A DNA stretch of 64,000 nucleotides from the NCBI RefSeq assembly GCF_013283365.1, contig NZ_WBYM01000001.1, forward strand, positions 434,001 to 498,000, read 5' to 3'. Positions 1-9,365 of this stretch are shown piece by piece; within the stretch, counting starts at the first letter, position 1; each line of letters begins with the position of its first letter. Position numbers and translations under genes: made by a program. Source of the DNA: Marinobacterium sp. xm-d-530. GTDB lineage: Bacteria; Pseudomonadota; Gammaproteobacteria; Pseudomonadales; Balneatricaceae. The notes below the pieces were generated by a model. That model did no database searches, was not told the origin of the DNA, and saw only the letters and a list, made by a program, of their open reading frames with translations.

Positions 1-22
1 CCGTGAATATAGAGAAAATGCA

Positions 23-475
23 TTACTGTCCGCTCACCACCTTCACATCATGACGCACACCCTGAGTCGCACAGTGTCCTAACCACTCCGCAAGATGTTG
101 ATTAAGCTGGTATTTTTCATCTGGCTGATGCATCGCATCATTAGGGTAATCGTAACGTCCAGGCAGTTGTGAGCGACGTTTTAAACAGACCACTTCCGCC
201 ATCCGTGCATCATGATAGAGACGTATCACAAAAGACTGTGGGTTAAACCATGGGGAAGCTTGCTCAGGCCAGTAAGAGAGTGTCCACGTCGAGGTGTAGG
301 CAAACTCCTCATCGCGTTTAATGGCGACAACATAGGCGTGTTGATGCCACTCGATACGAAACTCAATAGACTCCTGCTGAGCAGGAAGCAGACGCATCAG
401 ACGGGCATAGTTGGTCTCAGAGACAACACTCTGTTTTACCAAATCCGGCACATACTTACGCTTCACATCATGCAT
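23..475 (-). CDS. yqiB: YqiB family protein (DUF1249)
   Basis: This 150-residue protein of unknown biochemical role matches the YqiB/DUF1249 family. The family-like features are a start near [12 protein letters not shown], the RLLP segment, the central VIRLYHDARMAEV motif and the RYDYPN..HQPDEKYQLN..L.EWL tail. In many gammaproteobacteria yqiB lies beside the ADP-ribose pyrophosphatase gene, as here. The ATG at 475 is preferred over the upstream GTG at 484 because AAGGTG lies about eight bases before it and the family begins close to this point. Its start overlaps the nudF stop by eight bases, so the two are probably translationally coupled. The function is not established. Confidence 0.85.
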   Translation of the reverse strand: MHDVKRKYVPDLVKQSVVSETNYARLMRLLPAQQESIEFRIEWHQHAYVVAIKRDEEFAYTSTWTLSYWPEQASPWFNPQSFVIRLYHDARMAEVVCLKRRSQLPGRYDYPNDAMHQPDEKYQLNQHLAEWLGHCATQGVRHDVKVVSGQ

Positions 476-1103
476 CAACAGCACCTTGTAAACTCAATTT
501 ATTCAGCGCCAGCCACTGCAAAGCTATGATGGCAGGCGAACTATTAATAACACCCTGATTGACTAACTCTATGGCATCATCACTCGAAAGGACGTGAACA
601 CGAATATCTTCACCCTCCTCCGGCAAACCATGAATGCCTCTAGCCTGTTCCGAATCCACCTCAGCATAAAGCAGATCGATCCACTCATCACAGCCACCGC
701 CACTGGGCAGATAACGAATAATTCTACGCGGCTCGCCGATCACCAAGCCAGCCTCCTCAATCGACTCACGCTTAGCGACTTGCTCAGAGGTTTCACCCTC
801 TTCCACCACGCCAGCAACCACCTCAAGCATCCAAGGAGAGGGGCCCTGCAGAGACCCAACCCGAAACTGCTCAACCAACACAACAGAGTCCTTCGCGGGA
901 TCATAAAGCAGCACACAGACCGCATCTCCGCGCTGAAACAGCTCGCGTGTGATCTCAATCGATTGACCTGAAAAAGTCTTATGCTCAAGCGTTAGCCGCT
1001 TAACCCGAAAGTAGCCCTGAAAGGCCGTCTCATCGTTGATCAAGCGATAATCTTGTTGCCCAAAGCTGGGAGCCCAAGCCGGTTTGGAGTGCTCAGAACT
1101 CAT
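468..1103 (-). CDS. nudF: ADP-ribose pyrophosphatase (Nudix)
   Basis: The product probably hydrolyses ADP-ribose to AMP and ribose 5-phosphate in the cytosol. A complete Nudix box is visible ([16 protein letters not shown] followed by SIEEAGLV), preceded by a strand-rich N-terminal half typical of NudF, including the VLVEQFRVG segment. Length is about 211 residues, normal for the family. The ATG at 1103 is chosen because it overlaps the upstream nfo stop as ATGA, and homologues lack the 19 residues an earlier start would add. It sits between nfo and yqiB in one minus-strand run, the usual nudF-yqiB pairing. Confidence 0.9.
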   Translation of the reverse strand: MSSEHSKPAWAPSFGQQDYRLINDETAFQGYFRVKRLTLEHKTFSGQSIEITRELFQRGDAVCVLLYDPAKDSVVLVEQFRVGSLQGPSPWMLEVVAGVVEEGETSEQVAKRESIEEAGLVIGEPRRIIRYLPSGGGCDEWIDLLYAEVDSEQARGIHGLPEEGEDIRVHVLSSDDAIELVNQGVINSSPAIIALQWLALNKLSLQGAVDA

Positions 1104-1987
1104 TGCGCAGCCTGTTTCTCGCCAGCAAATTGACGCAACTGCTGAATCTCTTCTGGCCAAATCGTCTCATCAATAGTCTCTAAACAGAGCGGGACACCAC
1201 GAAAACGATCGTCCTGCATGATGTAACGAAACGCCTCCCAGCCAATTTCACCCTGACCCAATGAGTGGTGACGATCGACGCGACCACCCAGCGCTATTTT
1301 AGAGTCGTTAATGTGCATACCGCACAACCTATCAAAGCCGATCAGTCGTTCAAACTCGGCAAAACTCTGCTCACAGGCTTCAAAAGTGCGTAGATCATAA
1401 CCTGCAGCAAAAATATGGCAGGTATCGATGCAGACACCAATGCGTTCAGGGTATCGGCTTTTGTCGATGATGGCCGCAATCTCTTCAAATCTGTAACCTA
1501 AATTGGATCCCTGCCCCGCCGTCGTCTCAATCACGGCGATGACCTGTTCGGTCTCCTGAGTCGCGATATCGATCGATTCAGAGATGGTCGCTAAACAGCT
1601 TGTCACATCGATCTTTTTAAGATGACTGCCCGGATGAAAATTCAGATAACAGAGCCCTAACTGCTCGCAACGCTGCATCTCATCAACAAAGGCGTCGCGT
1701 GACTTCTCAAGTGGCTCTGCCTCTGGGTGCCCCAAATTAATCAGGTAACTGTCGTGCGGAAGAATTTGCTCTGGCAGAAAGCTATGCTCGGCACAGTTCG
1801 CTTTAAACTGCTCGATTGTCTCATCGGCAAGCGGCTTAGCTACCCACTGTCTCTGATTCTTAGTAAACAGCGCAAACGCATTGGCACCGATCGCCGCCGC
1901 ATTCAATGGCGCATTCTGCACCCCACCCGCTGCGCTAACATGGGCACCAACGTAGTAGGGCTTCAGTGAGTTACTTACAGCTTGCAC
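1100..1987 (-). CDS. nfo: Endonuclease IV (AP endonuclease)
   Basis: This is deoxyribonuclease IV, which cleaves 5' of abasic sites and trims damaged 3' ends during base excision repair. At 295 residues it has the TIM-barrel family's metal-ligand motifs: GAHVSAAGG near the N terminus, [39 protein letters not shown] and the [12 protein letters not shown] stretch with CLET near the C terminus. It overlaps nudF by four bases downstream and the small 60-residue ORF upstream by 13 bases, suggesting one transcript. Confidence in family is very high. Confidence 0.95.
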   Translation of the reverse strand: MQAVSNSLKPYYVGAHVSAAGGVQNAPLNAAAIGANAFALFTKNQRQWVAKPLADETIEQFKANCAEHSFLPEQILPHDSYLINLGHPEAEPLEKSRDAFVDEMQRCEQLGLCYLNFHPGSHLKKIDVTSCLATISESIDIATQETEQVIAVIETTAGQGSNLGYRFEEIAAIIDKSRYPERIGVCIDTCHIFAAGYDLRTFEACEQSFAEFERLIGFDRLCGMHINDSKIALGGRVDRHHSLGQGEIGWEAFRYIMQDDRFRGVPLCLETIDETIWPEEIQQLRQFAGEKQAAQ

Positions 1988-2157
1988 GCACCACCTGCAC
2001 AGTCGTCAAAGTCCATCGACTCAAGCTCCATTCGCTCAGAGTGTGCGCTTTTAATCACCTTCAATAGACTACCCTCAGCGGATCCATCTTCAGCGACTCC
2101 AGCACGCTCAAATACAGAGACCAAAATACCCAGTTCGTCTGTCGTAAAATCGTTCAT
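1975..2157 (-). CDS. Small acidic hypothetical protein
   Basis: This 60-residue acidic ORF begins [20 protein letters not shown] and ends in a short tail with two cysteines ([10 protein letters not shown]). It is preceded by a good GGAG ribosome-binding site and overlaps the nfo start by 13 bases, which argues for a real, co-translated gene. It also lies in the minus-strand run between recJ and nfo. I do not recognise the family and infer no function. The terminal Cys pair could bind metal, but that is only a guess. Confidence 0.55.
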   Translation of the reverse strand: MNDFTTDELGILVSVFERAGVAEDGSAEGSLLKVIKSAHSERMELESMDFDDCAGGACKL

Positions 2158-2178
2158 TCTCTTCTCCTTATTATCGGG

Positions 2179-3909
2179 CTAGAGTGGCTTAAGCCACTCC
2201 ACCATTAGCTGTAAGCTGCGCTGCCCACGAAATTCATTGATATCCAATCGGTAGACGGCACGCACACGATTGATCGACGCATTCGGCCAAATATCAGACT
2301 CTACATTAAAGGCGATTGCATCCAGTGCCAAGCCTGTTGTCGGCTCTTGCAGTACCATTTTCAGATGTTTTTGACCGACGATACGCTGCTGCAACAGTCG
2401 AAACTCACCATGGAAGCTCGGCTCTGGGAATTGGTGCCCCCAGGGGCCCGCTTCTTGAATCATCTGAGCCAACTCCATGGTGAATTGATTAGGTGCCAAC
2501 TCACCATCTGTCTCGATCACTCGATCCAGATCCTCTTTGCGTGTCTGACGAGTCACTTCAGCCGCAAAAGCAGTCTCGAAACGGGCTAGATCCGCTTTAG
2601 AAATGGTCAATCCGGCTGCCATCGCATGACCACCAAACTTTGAAATTAAGCCAGGATGTTCGGTCGCTATACGATCCAATCCATCGCGTATATGGAACCC
2701 CTCAATGGAACGAGCCGATCCTTTAATCTCACCCTCATCACCCGGCGCAAACACGATCACCGGTCGATGCAGTTTCTCTTTAACGCGAGAGGCAAGAATA
2801 CCAATAACGCCTTGGTGCCACTGCTCGTTAAAGAGCGCTATGCCGGCTGGGCGTTCCGCCTCCAAAAGATCCAACGACTCTAAATGGGCCATCGCTTGAG
2901 CCTGCATTTCAGACTCAATAGAGCGTCGCTCGCGGTTTAAGGCATCCAGCTGTTCAGCGTATTCACGGGCACGTTGTGGATCCTCCTCTAGTAGACACTC
3001 AATACCCAAGCTGATGTCATCCAAACGACCTGCCGCATTAAGACGTGGTGCAACGGCAAACCCCAAATCAGAGCTACTAATGCGTTGATTATCACGCCCA
3101 GCAACCTCTAAAAGCGCAAGGAGGCCCGGACGCGCTCTGCCGGCACGGATACGGGCCAACCCTTGATGCACTAAGGTGCGGTTATTCCGCTCCAGAGGCA
3201 CTACATCGGCCACCGTACCCAAAGCAATAAGATCAAGATAGTTAGCCAAATTCGGAGCCTTAACTCCGCTCTTCTCAAACCAACCAAGCTGCTGCAGCTG
3301 ACGACGAAGTGCGATTAAAAGATAGAAGATGACTCCGGCACCACAGGTCGATTTCGCCATGAACTGACAGCCGGCCTGATTGGGATTAATAATTGCCACA
3401 GCCTTGGGCAATACCGAGCCCGGCAGGTGGTGATCTGTCACGATCACATCGATCCCTAGCATATTGGCTCGATCAACACCTTCGATACTGGAGATACCAT
3501 TATCAACGGTAATGATCAGATCGGGCTGCTTCTGCTGAGCAACCTCAACAATTTCCGGAGACAGGCCATAGCCGTATTCGAATCGATTCGGAACGAGATA
3601 GTCGACCTGATTAAAACCAAACGCACGCAGAGCCAGTAACGCTGTCGTCGTACTGGTCGCACCATCACAATCGAAGTCGCCAACAATCAGGATCGACTCC
3701 TGTTGCCGAAGCGCAGTGACAAGCCTTGCCACCCCGGCATCAATGCCTAACATGGCACCATCGGGGAGCAGGGTCTCCAACCCCTTTTCAAGCTCACTGA
3801 GCTCAGACACGCCGCGCCCGGCGTAGATACGCGCAATCACCGGATGCAAAGAGGCAAGTGAGGAAGATACAGCGCCTATTGGGCGCTCAATAATCATCGC
3901 TTCGCTCAA
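2179..3909 (-). CDS. recJ: Single-stranded-DNA exonuclease RecJ
   Basis: RecJ is the 5'-3' single-strand exonuclease used in recombination and mismatch repair. The DHH-phosphoesterase core is clear: VGDFDCDGATS, TVDNGISS, VTDHHLPG and later AAGRLDD. The DHHA1 domain follows, ending in the GGHAMAAGL motif, and then the C-terminal OB-like part. Length is 576 residues, as expected. The open frame begins with TTG at 3909, overlapping the stop of the ElyC-like gene. An ATG at 3897 would remove only four residues and is an equally good start. Position next to thrC and hom follows the order seen in Pseudomonas relatives. Confidence 0.95.
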   Translation of the reverse strand: MSEAMIIERPIGAVSSSLASLHPVIARIYAGRGVSELSELEKGLETLLPDGAMLGIDAGVARLVTALRQQESILIVGDFDCDGATSTTTALLALRAFGFNQVDYLVPNRFEYGYGLSPEIVEVAQQKQPDLIITVDNGISSIEGVDRANMLGIDVIVTDHHLPGSVLPKAVAIINPNQAGCQFMAKSTCGAGVIFYLLIALRRQLQQLGWFEKSGVKAPNLANYLDLIALGTVADVVPLERNNRTLVHQGLARIRAGRARPGLLALLEVAGRDNQRISSSDLGFAVAPRLNAAGRLDDISLGIECLLEEDPQRAREYAEQLDALNRERRSIESEMQAQAMAHLESLDLLEAERPAGIALFNEQWHQGVIGILASRVKEKLHRPVIVFAPGDEGEIKGSARSIEGFHIRDGLDRIATEHPGLISKFGGHAMAAGLTISKADLARFETAFAAEVTRQTRKEDLDRVIETDGELAPNQFTMELAQMIQEAGPWGHQFPEPSFHGEFRLLQQRIVGQKHLKMVLQEPTTGLALDAIAFNVESDIWPNASINRVRAVYRLDINEFRGQRSLQLMVEWLKPL

Positions 3910-4703
3910 GACTCACCTGGCAAAAGCTGATCAGTTTTATCGGTTAGGTAGTAGACAACCAGGCCTATCCATTCGCGCAAACCGGTGTGAAGGTCTCGCA
4001 TGTTACGCCACAGCCTTGGATCCAACTTAAAGCCTGTTGTAGTCGTCGTGTAGTAATCCACTGGGTAGGGAATGACCTGCCAACCCTGTTTCTCAAAGAT
4101 ACCTACAGAGCGCGGCATATGAAAAGCCGAGGTCACCAACAACCACGGCTTATCAGGCACAGCACCCAACAATTTTGCCGACAATAGCGCATTTTCATAG
4201 GTGTTTCGGGACTGGTTCTCCAAAAGGACCCTATCCGCAAGACCTATTTGCCCCAGATAATCGGCCACACCATCCGCCCCTTTGAACGATTGACGGAGAA
4301 CGGACCCACTGCCACCGGTAAAGATGATTTTCGCTTCAGGAAAACGCTTAGCCAAGGCTGGAATCACCATCACCCGCTCAGCAGCGGCATTGAACTGGGA
4401 CTGTTGCCAAACCGAAGAGAGCTCAGGGTTTTCACCGCCGCCCAAAATCACGATCCCGGCGGGCTCAATCTGATTCAGATCCGGTTGCTTAAAACGTGAC
4501 TCCAAAGGGTACAAAACCGCATCTCCCAAGGGCATCAATAAAATCGCCATCAACAGCAGTAGATCAATAGATAGCAGCCAGCTAGCTAAGCGGCGCTTAC
4601 CTAACCAAAGTAAAAAAAGGCCAAGCAGCATCAACCAGACCAAAAGATGGTCAGGTGCAGCGAGGAACCAGAAAAGCTTTGAGAGCGAGAAGAAACTGTC
4701 CAT
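3906..4703 (-). CDS. YdcF/ElyC-like DUF218 membrane protein
   Basis: This 265-residue protein has two hydrophobic N-terminal segments (residues about 18-35 and 40-60) followed by a DUF218 domain. Visible DUF218 motifs are GIVILGGGENPE, IIFTGGSGS, LENQSRNTYENA and LLVTSAFHMPRS. The family includes ElyC (cell-wall/enterobacterial common antigen-related) and SanA-type proteins; which one applies here cannot be decided. The ATG follows directly after the T-run of the thrC terminator, so the usual ribosome-binding region is part of the terminator hairpin. The stop overlaps the recJ start. Confidence 0.8.
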   Translation of the reverse strand: MDSFFSLSKLFWFLAAPDHLLVWLMLLGLFLLWLGKRRLASWLLSIDLLLLMAILLMPLGDAVLYPLESRFKQPDLNQIEPAGIVILGGGENPELSSVWQQSQFNAAAERVMVIPALAKRFPEAKIIFTGGSGSVLRQSFKGADGVADYLGQIGLADRVLLENQSRNTYENALLSAKLLGAVPDKPWLLVTSAFHMPRSVGIFEKQGWQVIPYPVDYYTTTTTGFKLDPRLWRNMRDLHTGLREWIGLVVYYLTDKTDQLLPGES

Positions 4704-4705
4704 AC

Positions 4706-4732
4706 AAAAAAACGCCCCTCAAAGGAGGGGCG
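4706..4732 (-). terminator. Rho-independent terminator after thrC
   Basis: A perfect eight-pair stem (CGCCCCTC / GAGGGGCG, loop of four) is followed on the minus strand by seven Ts. It ends the hom-thrC transcript. The T-run stops only three bases before the ATG of the ElyC-like gene. Confidence 0.9.
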
Positions 4733-4738
4733 ATTCAT

Positions 4739-6133
4739 TTAGCTCTTGTGCGAGTGAGTCGCCACAAACTGTTGTACTGTGGCCAGATCGTTATCCAGCA
4801 CCGACAGACGCTCTTCTCGTTCAAACAGATCGCTCATATGAGCCGGCAAGCTAGGCGATTCAAGACCTGCTTTCACAACAGGATCTGGGAACTTAACCGG
4901 GTGCGCGGTGGCCAGAGTGACCATCGGTACACTCATATCACGACGACATTCGCGTGCTGCTTTAACACCAATCGCTGTGTGCGGATCCAGTAGGTACTCA
5001 GTCGACTCGTAGACATCAGCAATAACCTGACAGGTTGTCTCATCATCAACGGCGTAGCTGTTAAACAGCTCGCGAACCTTATCCCACTCACCATCACCAA
5101 GATGAACAGACTCTCTCTTAAAGCGCGCCATCAGATCAGCAACGGCTTTACCGTCACGACCATAAACATCAAATAGAAGACGCTCAAAGTTCGACGAGAC
5201 CATAATATCCATCGATGGCGACAGAGTATGCTCAAGCTGACCTTTAGACATATCGTTACCGCTGATGACGCGGTGAAGAATGTCATTACGGTTAGTCGCT
5301 ACCACCAACTGATCGATCGGCAGACCCATCTGTTTAGCGAGGTAGCCGGCAAAAATATCACCGAAGTTACCCGTTGGAACCGAGAAAGAGACTGGACGAT
5401 GAGGGCCACCCAAGGTCAGCGAGGCTGAGAAGTAGTAGACGATCTGAGCCATGATACGAGCCCAGTTGATTGAGTTCACTGCACCCAGCTTCATACCGTT
5501 TAGGAAGCTCTGATCAGCAAAACTGTCTTTCACCATCTCCTGACAGTCATCAAAGTTACCTTCCAAGGCGATATTGAAGACATTGTCTTCCAATACGGTC
5601 GTCATCTGACGACGCTGTACTTCAGAGACACGGTTGTAAGGGTGAAGAATGAAGATATCCAAGTGATCAGAGTGACGACAGCCTTCGATCGCTGCAGAAC
5701 CCGTGTCACCTGAGGTAGCACCCATAATCACCAGGCGTTCATTGCGCTGTTTCAGCACATGATCCATCAAACGACCGAGCAACTGCAGTGCGAAGTCTTT
5801 GAATGCCAAGGTAGGACCATGGAACAGCTCAAGAACGAACTCGTTGCTATCGATCTGAACCAAAGGTGCTACGGCATCGTGTTTAAAGACAGCGTAGGTC
5901 TCATCGATCATCGATTTAAGATCCCCGTCGCTAATGCACTCTTCAACGAACGGCTTGATCACTTTGAAGGCAAGATCCGCATAGCTAAGGCCTGCCCAGC
6001 TTGCGATCTCCTCTTTCGAGAAAGTCGGTAGAGTCTCAGGTACATAGAGACCCCCATCAGACGCCAAACCAGCTAATAGCACATCCGCAAAATTGAGTGC
6101 GGGCGCATCACCACGAGTCGAAATATAACGCAT
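4739..6133 (-). CDS. thrC: Threonine synthase
   Basis: Threonine synthase is a PLP enzyme converting O-phospho-L-homoserine to threonine. The PLP-lysine segment FHGPTLAFKDFALQ (near residue 110), the phosphate-binding GATSGDTGSAAIE and the later SVPTGNFGDIFAGY are all present. At 464 residues it is the long class-1 form found in gammaproteobacteria and yeast. It lies 12 bases downstream of hom, forming a hom-thrC operon that ends in the terminator at 4706-4732. This corresponds to the last two committed activities of threonine synthesis; homoserine kinase is not in the window. Confidence 0.96.
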   Translation of the reverse strand: MRYISTRGDAPALNFADVLLAGLASDGGLYVPETLPTFSKEEIASWAGLSYADLAFKVIKPFVEECISDGDLKSMIDETYAVFKHDAVAPLVQIDSNEFVLELFHGPTLAFKDFALQLLGRLMDHVLKQRNERLVIMGATSGDTGSAAIEGCRHSDHLDIFILHPYNRVSEVQRRQMTTVLEDNVFNIALEGNFDDCQEMVKDSFADQSFLNGMKLGAVNSINWARIMAQIVYYFSASLTLGGPHRPVSFSVPTGNFGDIFAGYLAKQMGLPIDQLVVATNRNDILHRVISGNDMSKGQLEHTLSPSMDIMVSSNFERLLFDVYGRDGKAVADLMARFKRESVHLGDGEWDKVRELFNSYAVDDETTCQVIADVYESTEYLLDPHTAIGVKAARECRRDMSVPMVTLATAHPVKFPDPVVKAGLESPSLPAHMSDLFEREERLSVLDNDLATVQQFVATHSHKS

Positions 6134-6145
6134 CGAAAATTCCTC

Positions 6146-7447
6146 TTAATCAGCCAGTTGTTCAACACGGATGCGGGTCACTTCACCCACAACGTCTGGC
6201 AGTGCTTCGATCTCGCGAAGCGCTTCGTTCATTGTCGATTCAACCACTCGTTGAGTCAGCAGAATGACAGGCACCTGTGATTCACGGATCGGTTTCTGAA
6301 TCACGGCTTCAATATTGATCCCTTTTTCACCGAGGATGCGGGTAATGTGAGCCATCACGCCTGGGCGTTCAACGGCTTGCAAGCGAAGGTAGTAAGCACT
6401 CTCAACCTGTTCAACAGGAAGCACTTCAGCATCTGAAAGCTCGCTAGGCTGGAAAGCCAAGTGTGGAACTCGGTTGTCACGGTCAGCAGTGAGTGTACGA
6501 ACCACATCCACCACATCAGCAACTACTGCAGAAGCCGTTGGCTCAGCACCGGCACCCGCACCATAGTAGAGGGTTTGACCCACCGCATCACCATCAACAA
6601 GGACGGCATTCATGACACCATCGACATTGGCCAGTAACGCTTTCTCTGGAATCATCGTTGGGTGAACACGTAGCTCAATACCCTTCGCTGTGCGGCGGCT
6701 AATACCTAGGTGCTTGATGCGGTAGCCTAGCTCTTCAGCGTAGTTCACATCCTGTGAAGTGATCTTACTGATACCCTCGGTGTAGGCTTTTTCGAACTGC
6801 AGTGGGATACCAAACGCGATTGAGGCAAGTATGGTCAGCTTGTGCGCTGCGTCTATGCCTTCAACATCAAAGGTCGGATCCGCTTCTGCGTAGCCCAACG
6901 CCTGAGCTTCCGCCAATACATCTTCAAAGGCACGACCTTTGTCACGCATTTCGGTCAAAATGAAGTTACCGGTACCGTTAATGATGCCAGCCAACCAGTC
7001 GATCTTGTTCGCTGATAGACCTTCGCGAATCGCTTTGATGATTGGGATACCACCAGCAACTGAGGCCTCAAACGCGACCATCACATTCTTCTCTTGCGCA
7101 GCCGCAAAAATCTCGTTGCCATGCACCGCGATCAACGCCTTGTTCGCAGTGACGACGTGTTTACCGTTTTGAATGGCCGTCATCACGAGATCAAAGGCTG
7201 TCTCGTAACCGCCGATCAGCTCAATGACGATATCGATCTCAGGGTTGGTTGCGATCTCGAAAATGTCCGATGTAACGTGGATTCCTGTCGTATCAAACGC
7301 AGGGTTAGGGCGACGCATAGCGACCTGTTCAATCTGAATTCGACGACCCGCACGACGTGCAATCTCAGACGCATTGCGATTAAGAACATCGAACGTACCG
7401 CCACCGACAGTACCCATTCCACAGATGCCAACTTTTACCGGCTTCAC
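6146..7447 (-). CDS. hom: Homoserine dehydrogenase
   Basis: This enzyme reduces aspartate semialdehyde to homoserine with NAD(P)H. The nucleotide-binding GICGMGTVGGGTFDV loop opens the protein, followed by VVTANKALIA, the GIINGTGNFILTEM motif and EADPTFDVEGIDAAHK with catalytic acidic and lysine residues. A C-terminal ACT domain (from about residue 350: YYLRLQAVERPGVMAHITRI) would carry threonine feedback control. It is a stand-alone enzyme of 433 residues, not fused to aspartokinase. It is the first gene of the hom-thrC unit. Confidence 0.96.
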   Translation of the reverse strand: MKPVKVGICGMGTVGGGTFDVLNRNASEIARRAGRRIQIEQVAMRRPNPAFDTTGIHVTSDIFEIATNPEIDIVIELIGGYETAFDLVMTAIQNGKHVVTANKALIAVHGNEIFAAAQEKNVMVAFEASVAGGIPIIKAIREGLSANKIDWLAGIINGTGNFILTEMRDKGRAFEDVLAEAQALGYAEADPTFDVEGIDAAHKLTILASIAFGIPLQFEKAYTEGISKITSQDVNYAEELGYRIKHLGISRRTAKGIELRVHPTMIPEKALLANVDGVMNAVLVDGDAVGQTLYYGAGAGAEPTASAVVADVVDVVRTLTADRDNRVPHLAFQPSELSDAEVLPVEQVESAYYLRLQAVERPGVMAHITRILGEKGINIEAVIQKPIRESQVPVILLTQRVVESTMNEALREIEALPDVVGEVTRIRVEQLAD

Positions 7448-7590
7448 AACCTTACCTCATTCGAAGTGAGCTCGAGCGGTTCACCCGACCCAGAGCGTTA
7501 AAAAATGGGACATATTATAGCTAAAAAAGGGTGTTTGAACTATGGGTATTAGGGAGGTTTTACTGATAAAAAGCGTAATTAGAGGGCGGA

Positions 7591-7663
7591 TGTCAGGCTG
7601 AAGCCTGACACCAGTGCTTCAACCTAACTACAGAGAAACGTGACTGGCTTTCAGCCTGTCACG
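7591..7663. repeat. Two related hairpins in the hom-dsbC gap
   Basis: Two inverted repeats sit 28 bases apart. One is a perfect TGTCAGGCT-GA-AGCCTGACA (7591-7610). The other is CGTGACTGGCT-ttc-AGCCTGTCACG with one mismatched pair (7639-7663). They share the AGCCTGNCA core, which suggests a repetitive extragenic palindrome rather than two independent terminators. Neither is followed by a T-run. They probably also mark the 3' end of the dsbC transcript. The rest of the 239-base gap contains the hom upstream region. Confidence 0.55.
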
Positions 7664-7686
7664 ACCCTACCAGCATTTTCCAGAGA

Positions 7687-8403
7687 TTACTTAATCCCCA
7701 ACACCGGCAGCAGACGCTCGGCTGGCATGTAACCCGGTAATAGATCACCCGTCTCGGTAATCATCGCAGGGGTGCCGGTAACCCCTAGCTTTTGACCCAG
7801 CGCCAGCTGTTCAAGCACGGGTGTTTGGCAGCCATCCGCTTTAACAGAGCCACCATCTAGCGCTGACTCCATTGCTGCTAAGCGGTCATCGGCACACCAG
7901 ATCTGATCCATACGTGACGCAGTAGCACCGCCAGGACCAGAGCGAGGAAAGGCTAAGTAAGCGACTTCGACACCCGCTTCGTTCAGAGCATCCACCTCTT
8001 CGTGCAGCTTCTGACAGTAGGGGCAATCGATATCGGTGAAGACATAAAGTCGAGTTCTCTTCTCACCTTTAGCTGGGAAAATAACCATATCGCTATCAGC
8101 CACCTGCTGCATGGCATCTAAACGCATCCCACTTAAGCGCTTCTCGGTAAGATTGATCAGACGGTTCTCTTGTGTGATCTGATACGCCTTGCCCGACAGA
8201 ATAAACTGCGCATCTTCACTGACGTAGAGCACCTCACCAGAACCGAGTAGCACCTCATAAAAACTGGTCATATCGGACGGCTCAATCAGCGTAATAGGAA
8301 TCGAAGGATCAACCGCTTTCAGCTTCTCTTCAATCAGGGTCTCTGTATTTGCCAGAGCCGGCAAAGTCACAAGGGACAACAACAGTACGAACAAGGTTTT
8401 CAT
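7687..8403 (-). CDS. dsbC: Thiol:disulfide interchange protein DsbC
   Basis: This is a periplasmic disulfide isomerase. A signal peptide is evident (MKTLFVLLLSLVTLPALA). A DsbC-type N-terminal dimerisation domain follows, and then a thioredoxin fold with the CPYC active site in DIDCPYCQKLHEEV. The cis-proline loop appears as GVTGTPAMIT. Length of 238 residues matches the family. It lies directly after xerD on the same strand, the arrangement known from Pseudomonas. A second cysteine pair (WCADD and GCQTP) probably forms a structural disulfide. Confidence 0.93.
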   Translation of the reverse strand: MKTLFVLLLSLVTLPALANTETLIEEKLKAVDPSIPITLIEPSDMTSFYEVLLGSGEVLYVSEDAQFILSGKAYQITQENRLINLTEKRLSGMRLDAMQQVADSDMVIFPAKGEKRTRLYVFTDIDCPYCQKLHEEVDALNEAGVEVAYLAFPRSGPGGATASRMDQIWCADDRLAAMESALDGGSVKADGCQTPVLEQLALGQKLGVTGTPAMITETGDLLPGYMPAERLLPVLGIK

Positions 8404-8438
8404 CTTAACTCCTTAAAAATTGCGCCCAGTGTGCCAGT

Positions 8439-9365
8439 TTAACCCCGCGGATGAAACTGCTTGTGCAACTGCTCTAAGCGATGCGTGGCAATTTGCGTAT
8501 AGATCTGGGTGGTCGATAAATTGGCATGCCCCAATAGCATCTGCACGGCACGAAGATCCGCCCCATGATTCAACAAGTGTGTTGCAAACGCATGTCTAAG
8601 CGTATGGGGCGATAGTTCTGATTTAACGCCCGCCTGCTGGGCCCAAAATTTAATACGATGCCAAAAGGTCTGTCGGGTCATCTGCTGTCCTCGACGACTC
8701 AAGAAGAGCGCTTCAGGGTTGGTAGCACCCATCAACAGTGGCCGTGCAGCTGATTGATAGCGTTTCAACCAATCAATGGCCGCCTCGCCAACAGGGACCA
8801 GTCGCTCTTTATCACCCTTACCGACAACCTGTAATAGCCCAGCCCTCAGGTCAATTTGACCCACCTCAAGCCCAATCAACTCAGAGATACGCAACCCGGA
8901 TCCGTACAACAGCTCCAACATAGCTCGATCTCGCAACCCCAGTGAATCTTCAACATCCGGCGCCTCAAGCAGCGCATCCACTTCTGCTTCGGAAATGGAC
9001 TTTGGCAACGCGCGCCCGCGCTTTGGATTGGAGATATTCAACGTAGGGTCAACGTCGATAACACTTTCGCGCAATAGGTAGCGATAAAATCCACGGATAC
9101 AGGAGAGTTGTCGAGCAGTCGAGCTGGCTTTAAACGCTTCAGACAGGCGCCAGGCAAGATAGTGCTGTAAATCGGACTGCGTAACAGCCATCAGTGATTT
9201 ACCCTGCTGATTCAACCAACAGGCAAACTGATTCAGATCGCGTCGATAGGAGCTCTGCGTGTTGTCACTTAAGCCACGCTCCATCCACAAGCCTTGAATG
9301 AACTCTTTGATTAACGCGGCATCTTTGGAGTCAGGGCTTTGCGCAGTAAAACGTGCATCCGGCAC
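8439..9365 (-). CDS. xerD: Site-specific tyrosine recombinase XerD
   Basis: XerD, with XerC, resolves chromosome dimers at dif. The SAM-like N-terminal domain (FIQGLWMERGLSDNTQSSY) precedes the catalytic domain. The catalytic residues are seen in LLYGSGLRISELIGL (Arg), the GKGDKERLVPVG lysine hairpin, SPHTLRHAFATHLLNHG (His, Arg), LLGHANLSTTQIYTQ (His, nucleophilic Tyr). The start appears to be a GTG at 9365 that overlaps the stop of the upstream gene. Its position directly upstream of dsbC and hom separates it from XerC and from the two island integrases in the window. Confidence 0.95.
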   Translation of the reverse strand: MPDARFTAQSPDSKDAALIKEFIQGLWMERGLSDNTQSSYRRDLNQFACWLNQQGKSLMAVTQSDLQHYLAWRLSEAFKASSTARQLSCIRGFYRYLLRESVIDVDPTLNISNPKRGRALPKSISEAEVDALLEAPDVEDSLGLRDRAMLELLYGSGLRISELIGLEVGQIDLRAGLLQVVGKGDKERLVPVGEAAIDWLKRYQSAARPLLMGATNPEALFLSRRGQQMTRQTFWHRIKFWAQQAGVKSELSPHTLRHAFATHLLNHGADLRAVQMLLGHANLSTTQIYTQIATHRLEQLHKQFHPRG

